Positions 1 through 5,080 of a DNA stretch of 5,080 nt are shown here, piece by piece; position 1 is the stretch's first letter, and each line of letters starts with the position of its first letter. The notes beneath the pieces were generated by a model. The model was given only the letters and a program-made list of their open reading frames with translations. It searched no databases and was not told the origin of the DNA. The position numbers and the translations under genes were made by a program. The stretch comes from Alphaproteobacteria bacterium (GTDB taxonomy: Bacteria > Pseudomonadota > Alphaproteobacteria > RF32 > CAG-239), in contig JAGCRL010000118.1 in the NCBI GenBank assembly GCA_017964705.1, positions 1-5,080 on the forward strand, given 5' to 3'.

Positions 1-862
1 CATTTCTATCATAAACTTCTTCGGCTAATTGAACAACGAGATTTTCTTTATTTTTTGCAGCAAAAAGGTTGGCTCTACTCATTTTATCCATCTTCATTTC
101 TTCAAAATGCGCGGCACCTAAAATTCCAAAATTATATTTTGATCTGGCTCTTAGCGCTCTAACCCAATAGCTTCTACCAGATTGCGGACCATTTTTTGAA
201 AAATAATGAATTGCACATGCAGCGATATCAGCTTGTTTCAATAAAGAATTCCATTTTTCTTGCCCTTTTGCTCCAAGTTCAGTCACTTGCTTTTTCTCTG
301 AAAATACTTTATCATTGTAGAAAATATTCTTATCATTTTTCAGTCTTTTATTTTGTTGTAAGCATTTTCCCTCAGTTCCATAAGCATCGTAGCATGAGCA
401 AAGAAGTATATTTTTACCCTTAACGTTTATAAGACGCTTTTTACTTCCAAAATCTTCAAAATTAACAATATAATTCTCTCCTTCTTCACCTGCTACAGTC
501 CAAACTTTTCGACCAATACCTAGAATACCATTTTTATCCCAAGCAACACACATTTGGTCACCTTTTGCAGAGCAATTATAATGTTTGGAATCAACGCCCG
601 CTATTACAACTGCTTTGGTATTTTTTAATAATTCTTTTAAATCCGTGGTGTAGTTCATTTTTTCTAAATATTTTTTTCTTTCTTCAAAATTTGATTTTCC
701 CAAAAATTTATCTGCAATGAAAAAACCTCCTGGTAATATGAACAAATCTATTTTATTTTTTGTTAAATCTGAGATTTTTTTCAAGATAATTTTGCGTTTA
801 TGATTATCAAGATATGGCCCAAAATTTTGGTTGGCGCAAACATGTATACTAGCTATTTTCAT
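1..862 (-). CDS. Nitrilase (carbon-nitrogen hydrolase) superfamily-like protein, 3' end off the window
   Basis: An open frame of 287 codons without a stop runs from the ATG at 862-860 off the left edge. The start is set by AAGGAG seven bases upstream. The protein opens with MKIASIHVCA, then a helix and a strand ending IDLFILPGGFF (residues 38-48), which is the usual layout of a nitrilase N-terminus. KNGILGIGRKVWTVAGEEG (110-128) matches the region around the catalytic Lys (K119), and ILLCSCYDAYG (152-162) matches the nucleophile elbow (C157-Y-D). A later stretch, SYWVRALRARSKYNFGILGA (231-250), resembles the conserved ARA.EN region. Family members use a Glu-Lys-Cys triad to hydrolyse or condense amides or nitriles; here the Glu site reads Gly45 (LPGG instead of LPEx). 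About 45 residues after the Cys (160-205) are lysine-rich and look like an insertion. No signal peptide or membrane segment is visible, so it is probably cytoplasmic. It overlaps the upstream HAD-nuclease gene by 14 bases. The fold is a motif-based inference, and the substrate is unknown. Confidence 0.72.
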   Translation of the reverse strand, partial: MKIASIHVCANQNFGPYLDNHKRKIILKKISDLTKNKIDLFILPGGFFIADKFLGKSNFEERKKYLEKMNYTTDLKELLKNTKAVVIAGVDSKHYNCSAKGDQMCVAWDKNGILGIGRKVWTVAGEEGENYIVNFEDFGSKKRLINVKGKNILLCSCYDAYGTEGKCLQQNKRLKNDKNIFYNDKVFSEKKQVTELGAKGQEKWNSLLKQADIAACAIHYFSKNGPQSGRSYWVRALRARSKYNFGILGAAHFEEMKMDKMSRANLFAAKNKENLVVQLAEEVYDRN

Positions 863-2243
863 CTTTCAACTCCTTAAGTCTCAAAATTGCTTTTTCTCTT
901 CCAGTAGAAGTTTCCAAATCTTTCTCATAGAAACGAATAAGCTTAAACCCATTTTTAAAAGAAAGTATATCTCTTAAGGAATCAAAAAAAGCTCGCTGTT
1001 CGTCTCTATATGGTGGATCATTATCATAAGCTTTTATATCATTACAATGGTCTAGCCATAAATTTTTATTAAAAAATAAGGGAATTTTCGGATAAAATTT
1101 CAGGGAACAAGCTCTCTGTTCTGTAAAGTGTTGCTTTTCATCAAATTCAATAATAATTTTTTCCTTCATCAATACATAATCACAGCGTAAGCGTCTGCCT
1201 ATACAATAAAAATCATGAAATCCTCGCATTTCCGATAAAACATCATAAATTTTTTTTGTATCAACATCTAATTTATCGATTTCTGGTAAAGCAAGCCACG
1301 GAAACTTATATTCTAATTCAATTTCTCCAAAATTTTCTCTAAGAATTTGTAGGAAATCACTTTTAATTTGTTTTTTCTTGCTTACTTGTATTTTCTCTCC
1401 TTTCCGAGCTTCACACTGTACTTTCAAAGCCTCATCAGCGGCAATCTTATCAATCACCTTTTTAACATAGTTATCAATCTGCTTTCCCTTGGAATAATCT
1501 GCGGGGAGAACGGTATTGACACGGTCATCCGTGATTAAATGCTCGGCTTTGCTTTTCCCATTTTTGCTTGCCTTATAAACGGCAATGGAGTGACCACCGG
1601 ATCGTTTTACAATTGTCATACAAGGAATATCTGTGCTACCATCACCAATATATATCATATTGCTATAGGGAATTGCTCGTTCTTGTGGGTTAACATAATC
1701 ATTTATTTTAGTATTGTCGGTAATATCTTCACAACCTTTATTAATGCGGAACAGATATTGCGTCTTGGAAGTGTAATTAAGCACAACTGCTGGCCATATT
1801 GCTTCTCCATTTGGACTATACATAAAAGATGAAGCATAAATCTGAGCAAAATTCTTAGCAATTTTTGTGCCTTCAATAATCTCTTTAATTCCAGAAGAAA
1901 TAATATAATGTTTTAAGGCAATACCTTTTTGTTTGGCATAATCGGTGATACGTTTAAACCATTCTTCCACCCCGTTATAGAGTTCGATATTTTTGCCATA
2001 GTTCTTAAAAGTTGCGCGTTTGAAAGGTAAATTTTTTTCTTCGGATGCTTTAATCATCAAATACATATAAGCGGCAATACTATCTGCCACCTGCTCTTTT
2101 GCAATCGACTCTGCTTTATCCCAAAATTTTTTGCTGTTTTTAATACCGAGGGCTTTCATAAAATCATATTCCTGCATATTACCAGGCGATAGCGTACCGT
2201 CAAAATCATAGCAAATTGCCATCGGAATCAATTTTTTTACCAT
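849..2243 (-). CDS. HAD-family phosphatase fused to a C-terminal PD-(D/E)XK (Vsr-like) nuclease-type domain
   Basis: Complete, 464 residues. The start is supported by AGAGAGG five bases upstream; the stop is TAG. Residues 1-270 form a full HAD hydrolase: motif I CYDFDGT (nucleophile D13, acid D15), motif II YIISSG (113-118) and motif IV YIGDGSTD (198-205). The opening DFDGTLSPGNMQEYDF resembles a common stand-alone HAD family of about 280 residues whose substrate I do not know. After a lysine-rich linker (about 270-292), residues 293-464 form a second domain. It holds EYKFPWL (311-317), then RCDYVLMKEKIIIEFDEKQHF (353-373) with D355, E366, D368 and Q371, then a helix and KLIRFYEKDLE (434-444). 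This order (D, strand, IEFDxxQH, long helix, LIRF) is that of Vsr/DUF559-like nucleases. The C-terminal part is poorer in GC (29% over 901-1380) than the HAD part (36% over 1441-2220). No membrane segment is seen. The HAD call is near certain; the nuclease call is a motif inference, and activity is untested. Confidence 0.9.
   Translation of the reverse strand: MVKKLIPMAICYDFDGTLSPGNMQEYDFMKALGIKNSKKFWDKAESIAKEQVADSIAAYMYLMIKASEEKNLPFKRATFKNYGKNIELYNGVEEWFKRITDYAKQKGIALKHYIISSGIKEIIEGTKIAKNFAQIYASSFMYSPNGEAIWPAVVLNYTSKTQYLFRINKGCEDITDNTKINDYVNPQERAIPYSNMIYIGDGSTDIPCMTIVKRSGGHSIAVYKASKNGKSKAEHLITDDRVNTVLPADYSKGKQIDNYVKKVIDKIAADEALKVQCEARKGEKIQVSKKKQIKSDFLQILRENFGEIELEYKFPWLALPEIDKLDVDTKKIYDVLSEMRGFHDFYCIGRRLRCDYVLMKEKIIIEFDEKQHFTEQRACSLKFYPKIPLFFNKNLWLDHCNDIKAYDNDPPYRDEQRAFFDSLRDILSFKNGFKLIRFYEKDLETSTGREKAILRLKELKDENS
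870..875 (-). promoter_or_regulatory. Shine-Dalgarno of the nitrilase-like gene, inside the upstream gene
   Basis: AAGGAG lies seven bases before the ATG at 862, within the last codons of the HAD-nuclease gene. It decides the start of the downstream gene. Together with the 14-base overlap it suggests translational coupling from one mRNA. Confidence 0.75.
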
Positions 2244-2321
2244 CTCTACCTCTCTATATTTTGATTTATAGAAATAGCATAAACAATCTTCTTTGAAAAC
2301 GCAAGCATCAAAAATATGTGA

Positions 2322-2380
2322 TAACTAATCTGACATGAAAGAGTTATAATAGCTGAATTTAGTTTAAAAAGAATTAGTTA
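2322..2380. repeat. 8-bp inverted repeat in the intergenic region
   Basis: TAACTAAT (2322-2329) and its exact complement ATTAGTTA (2373-2380) are separated by 43 bases. They lie between the HAD-nuclease gene and the terminator at 2392-2421. On the plus strand the arms precede that terminator. The arms are short and AT-rich, so chance is a serious alternative. Confidence 0.25.
2343..2348 (-). promoter_or_regulatory. Possible -10 element upstream of the HAD-nuclease gene
   Basis: TATAAC sits within GCTATTATAAC (2343-2353). The ten bases GCTATTATAA recur at the -10-like site of the small membrane-protein gene (2633-2642). No convincing -35 lies upstream. If used, it gives a leader of about 93 bases. 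Weaker alternatives nearer the gene are TATAAA at 2265-2270 and a TTGCGT/TATGCT pair (2299-2304 and 2276-2281, 17-base spacer). The true promoter is undecided. Confidence 0.2.
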
Positions 2381-2391
2381 CCTTACAAAAT

Positions 2392-2421
2392 AAAAAGCTC
2401 GGCACTTAGTCGAGCTTTTTT
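2392..2421 (-). terminator. Rho-independent terminator, probably bidirectional
   Basis: AAAAAGCTCG (2392-2401) and CGAGCTTTTT (2411-2420) form a perfect 10-bp stem around a 9-base loop. The minus strand ends the stem in a T run, 23 bases after the TAA of the small DUF378-type gene. The plus strand also ends in six Ts (2416-2421). It should end transcripts coming from the right and insulate the HAD-nuclease/nitrilase pair. Confidence 0.85.
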
Positions 2422-2443
2422 AATATAAAAATATGCTTTCTAA

Positions 2444-2614
2444 TTATTTTTTCAAATGTGTAAAAATAGTGAAAAGTGCTGCTACGGCAATGGCAAGAGA
2501 TATAATTTGGCCGATATTTGCCGGTAATTTTTCTAAAAAGTTATAACCAAAAGCCATCAAACCATAGTTCAATGCGCCGATAACTACTAGCCAATAACAA
2601 ATTGAGTTTAACAT
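2444..2614 (-). CDS. Small two-helix membrane protein, DUF378-type
   Basis: 56 residues from the ATG at 2614, ending in TAA. Two hydrophobic helices are visible: residues 4-23, containing VVIGALNYGLM, and 34-52. A short turn with GYNFLEKL lies between them and the tail is THLKK. The GALNYGL motif in the first helix and the total length match the DUF378 family (commonly GALNWGL). Members are small inner-membrane proteins of unknown function. An ATG at 2629 would add five residues (MKGKN). I prefer 2614 because AAAGGA lies six bases before it, and because the TATAAT at 2632-2637 would place the transcript start near 2625, downstream of the 2629 ATG. The gene sits between the phosphatase gene and a strong terminator. 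It probably has its own promoter but may also receive read-through, since I see no terminator after the phosphatase gene. Confidence 0.85.
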   Translation of the reverse strand: MLNSICYWLVVIGALNYGLMAFGYNFLEKLPANIGQIISLAIAVAALFTIFTHLKK

Positions 2615-2620
2615 ATTTTT

Positions 2621-2626
2621 TCCTTT
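2621..2626 (-). promoter_or_regulatory. Shine-Dalgarno deciding the start of the small DUF378-type gene
   Basis: AAAGGA lies six bases before the ATG at 2614. It falls inside the coding sequence if the upstream ATG at 2629 is used, and that ATG has no purine-rich site before it. Confidence 0.6.
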
Positions 2627-2631
2627 CATAA

Positions 2632-2637
2632 ATTATA
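2632..2637 (-). promoter_or_regulatory. -10 element of the small DUF378-type gene
   Basis: A perfect TATAAT lies 18 bases before the preferred ATG, predicting a transcript start near 2625 and a very short leader carrying AAAGGA. At a 17-base spacer the -35 position reads TGCAGT (2655-2660), a poor match. TTGCAA at 2650-2655 is too close. The promoter is therefore plausible, but strength and sigma class cannot be judged. Confidence 0.4.
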
Positions 2638-2710
2638 ATAGCAAAAATATTGCAACTGCATTTATAGATTACAATTTTATAAATAAATTCCAATTGATTT
2701 TTTGATATTA

Positions 2711-5071
2711 TTAACTATATTTTTTGCTGACATCCACACTGATTTTTAGGATATTATAACCGTTTTTATAGCTATACGTTATTATATCTGATACTTTTTT
2801 AGCTAAGAACACACCCAATCCACCAATACTTCTGTCTTTTATTGCCATATTTATATCTGGTGTTTTGTTTTTTAACGGATTATACTTCTTTCCATTATCC
2901 ATGAAAGTGATTGTATATACGTTATCTTTCAGTTCAGTCTGAATTTTAACAATTCCCTTCCCTTTTTTTGTATAGGCGTAGAAGACAATGTTTGAAAATA
3001 TTTCTTCTGCGGCCACAATCATATCAAATTGTGCCTTATCAGAAACATGGTGCTTAGTCATGTCTTTTTTTAGCCAAGTTACTACTTTTTCTAGTTTTTT
3101 CATATCAGCACTAATCTCTAATGAATTTTCTTTTTGACCTAAGAAAACAAAATCGAGCATTGTAATATCATCTGATTGAGGATTATCTTTTACAAACTTT
3201 TGAATATCTTTTAGAACCATATTAATGTTGTTTTGTGGTTTGTCATGGGCTTTAGCAAAGATTTTTAATAATCGATTTTCTCCATAAAATTTGTAAGATT
3301 TATTTTCAGCTTCTGTTATTCCATCGGTATATAAAAACAGATGATCGCCGGCAACCAAATTGATTTCTTCTTCAACATAGATTGCTTGAGGATTAACGCC
3401 TAAAACAACATTCTTTTTGGGGGTCATGAATTTATAGCCGTCTTTATTACCGATAAGAGGCGGATTATGACCGGCATTAACATATGTTGTTCTACCATTG
3501 GTCAGGTCTATAATGGCCATAAAGGCTGTTACAAACATGCAAGTATCATTTCCTTCACACAGTTGTTCATTGACACATCTGAATATAATATCTAAGCTTA
3601 GCTTACTACGGCTCATGTTTTTTATTAATGTGATAGCTTTCATCATATATAAGGCTGCCGGTATACCTTTACCGGAAACATCTGCAATTACAACTGCAAA
3701 CTTATTTTCATCAATAAAGAAGAAATCATAAAAATCTCCCCCAACCTGCCTGGCCGGTATCATGGTAGTGGCAATTTTGAAGGCGGGATTTTCCGGATAT
3801 GTGGTAGATAATGCTGATTTTTGTATGTGTCTGGCAATATCTAATTCACTTTCGTTTTTTTGGGCTTCCGAAACTGCTTTTCTTTCTTTATCAAGATAAT
3901 TAAGCAAGTTTGTTCGCATATTTGATAATGCTTTAGCTAGAACACCAATATCAGATGAATCCGGTATAAACTTAAAGTTTTGCGCAAAATTTCCACGACC
4001 ATATTGCGCCGCAATATGACTTAGAGTCAGCAGTTGTTTTGTTGAATAATGACAGATCCAATTAATCATCAACATAAGCAAAAGCACACTTACTAATAAG
4101 GCAATTGCAATAATTATCTGAAATTGTCTTATCGGTTTCAGAAATTCATGCTGAGCATATACTAAACAAAAACTCCAGCCAAGATTTTTTATCGGGGCAT
4201 AGAAAAATACTGCTGCAGAATTTCTGAAAACCGGAACATTAGGGATAATAACCTGGCCACCGCGCCCTGCCATAAGTTCTTTGCCAATAAAATTTAATTC
4301 CGGTTTATTAAGTTTATCGGCTAATTCAAAAATAGTTTGTTTGAGCGCTACATTATGATCCGGATAAGTCACATATAATCCGGTTCTTGATAACAAAATT
4401 AATTTACCGGTTTCATAAAATGAGAAATTATTAATACTTTCCTGAATATGGGTTAGATCAATCGTTAAAGCAAGTAATCCGTTAAAATCTGTCTGTTTTA
4501 GAAATTTAAATGGGATGAGACAGGTAAAAACTGTTTTGTTTGTTTTAGTATCTAAATATGGTTCAGACCAATAGATATCTTCTTTTTTGGGAACTTCTTT
4601 AAACCACGGGAATCTATCATATAAGTTATCAATATGTTCAATATTGAAGTCAACATTATTATCTTTATCATTATCTGTGCTGATATATAAATTGCCGGAT
4701 GATACATTTTCTGGATTAAAAACATATAACCACGCATTTGTAAAATCTAAATCAGTATGAACAACCGTTTTTATAGCAGAATTTAATAATACCCTGATAG
4801 CGTTAATATTATCTTCTTTCATCTGGCTGAGAGTGTTTTTAGTGTTTAATATCACTTGCTCGGTGAGGACTGTCAGATGAGTAAAATCTTCTACATAGGT
4901 TTCAACTGATTTTTTGGCATTGTCATCAAGTTGAGCTTTAAGAATAGGTGCAGAATATTTGGAAATAAATACGGCTAAACTCAAAAATGCTACGCAGATA
5001 AAAGTTAAAATGCTGATGTTTAGCTTAAATTTGAGTGAGTGCTTACTTATCCAATATTTAAAAGATTTCAT
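2711..5071 (-). CDS. Membrane sensor with Cache, HAMP, SpoIIE/RsbU-type PP2C phosphatase and RsbW-like ATPase domains
   Basis: Complete, 786 residues. A TGA in frame two codons before the ATG closes the frame; no clear Shine-Dalgarno lies in the nine bases available. A membrane helix (about 17-38) precedes a periplasmic domain of about 275 residues with Cache marks: PWF (155-157), the WSEPYLD strand (168-174), GLLALTIDL (198-206) and YVTYPDHN (233-240). A second helix (about 317-338) leads to a HAMP segment (340-394) and a coiled linker. The phosphatase (about 410-645) has GGDFYD (444-449), ADVSGKG (463-469), NAGHNPP (532-538), YTDG (581-584) and SDDIT (633-637), so the acidic metal ligands are present. 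Residues 655-786 are a GHKL ATPase with N box EEIFSN (689-694), DNG (725-727) and GGLGVFL (750-756). Such proteins dephosphorylate a STAS anti-sigma antagonist; the RsbW-like end may bind or phosphorylate the same partner. No partner gene is in the window. The architecture is confident; ligand and target are unknown. Confidence 0.95.
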   Translation of the reverse strand: MKSFKYWISKHSLKFKLNISILTFICVAFLSLAVFISKYSAPILKAQLDDNAKKSVETYVEDFTHLTVLTEQVILNTKNTLSQMKEDNINAIRVLLNSAIKTVVHTDLDFTNAWLYVFNPENVSSGNLYISTDNDKDNNVDFNIEHIDNLYDRFPWFKEVPKKEDIYWSEPYLDTKTNKTVFTCLIPFKFLKQTDFNGLLALTIDLTHIQESINNFSFYETGKLILLSRTGLYVTYPDHNVALKQTIFELADKLNKPELNFIGKELMAGRGGQVIIPNVPVFRNSAAVFFYAPIKNLGWSFCLVYAQHEFLKPIRQFQIIIAIALLVSVLLLMLMINWICHYSTKQLLTLSHIAAQYGRGNFAQNFKFIPDSSDIGVLAKALSNMRTNLLNYLDKERKAVSEAQKNESELDIARHIQKSALSTTYPENPAFKIATTMIPARQVGGDFYDFFFIDENKFAVVIADVSGKGIPAALYMMKAITLIKNMSRSKLSLDIIFRCVNEQLCEGNDTCMFVTAFMAIIDLTNGRTTYVNAGHNPPLIGNKDGYKFMTPKKNVVLGVNPQAIYVEEEINLVAGDHLFLYTDGITEAENKSYKFYGENRLLKIFAKAHDKPQNNINMVLKDIQKFVKDNPQSDDITMLDFVFLGQKENSLEISADMKKLEKVVTWLKKDMTKHHVSDKAQFDMIVAAEEIFSNIVFYAYTKKGKGIVKIQTELKDNVYTITFMDNGKKYNPLKNKTPDINMAIKDRSIGGLGVFLAKKVSDIITYSYKNGYNILKISVDVSKKYS
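3978..4018. repeat. Two neighbouring perfect palindromes within the HAMP-coding part of the sensor gene
   Basis: TTTTGCGCAAAA (3978-3989) is a perfect 12-bp palindrome. Ten bases further on, CATATTGCG (4000-4008) and CGCAATATG (4010-4018) form a perfect 9-bp inverted repeat around a single C. Both lie in codons for HAMP residues 352-365. No function is evident. Confidence 0.35.
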
Positions 5072-5080
5072 GATTCAAAA

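Noticed and set aside
196..423. Plus-strand 75-codon open frame
   Set aside because: It lies wholly inside the minus-strand nitrilase-like gene, has no ribosome site and its translation has no recognisable motif.
728..745. Class I glutamine-amidotransferase or DJ-1 fold suggested by ILPGGF
   Set aside because: The N-terminal layout, the GRKVW region and the CYD elbow more than 100 residues later fit the nitrilase order better.
1539..1832. Plus-strand 97-codon open frame
   Set aside because: It is antisense to the conserved HAD motifs, and its translation resembles no known family.
2630..2710. Terminator after the sensor phosphatase gene
   Set aside because: Only a 5-bp CAATT/AATTG pairing with a long AT-rich loop is present, and it has no GC stem followed by a T run.
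3498..3731. Plus-strand 77-codon open frame
   Set aside because: It is antisense to the core motifs of the PP2C phosphatase domain; a shadow of that gene.
4552..4737. Minus-strand 61-codon open frame
   Set aside because: It is in another frame of the Cache domain on the same strand, without a ribosome site or motif.
1..5080. CRISPR array, tRNA, rRNA, insertion sequence or recoded stop codons
   Set aside because: No regularly spaced repeats, cloverleaf, transposase or terminal inverted repeats were seen, and the genes read through with the standard code.

Overview
The window is AT-rich. Hand counts give about 32% GC over 1-840, 29% over 901-1380 and 36% over 1441-2220. All four credible genes lie on the minus strand, so in transcription order the window reads from right to left. 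The code looks standard: Trp is TGG, and the three complete genes stop at TAA or TAG. A sensor with a two-membrane-segment periplasmic Cache domain suggests a Gram-negative-type bacterium. The HAD family present is, from memory, common in gut Bacteroidetes and Proteobacteria. I cannot place the organism further.

Right part (2711-5071): a complete 786-residue membrane sensor-effector. It has an extracytoplasmic Cache sensor, a HAMP segment, a SpoIIE/RsbU-type PP2C phosphatase and a C-terminal RsbW-like ATPase. This is the output module of a partner-switching (anti-sigma / anti-anti-sigma) pathway. Its STAS-domain partner and sigma factor are not in the window.

Middle (2392-2660): a very small two-helix DUF378-type membrane protein. 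It has its own -10-like element, a Shine-Dalgarno that points to an internal ATG as the real start, and a strong hairpin terminator (2392-2421) that could work in both directions.

Left part (1-2243): the most interesting section. A 464-residue protein joins a complete HAD phosphatase (about residues 1-270) to a C-terminal domain with the hallmarks of a PD-(D/E)XK / Vsr-like nuclease. Its stop codon overlaps by 14 bases the start of a second gene that runs off the left edge. That gene is missed if only complete ORFs are considered. It encodes a nitrilase-superfamily-like protein that keeps the expected Lys and Cys but has Gly where the first catalytic Glu should be. The overlap and a good internal Shine-Dalgarno imply coupled translation, so the pair probably acts together. 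Phosphatase-nuclease fusion plus an altered nitrilase is not a combination I recognise. An accessory or defence role is a reasonable but unproven hypothesis.
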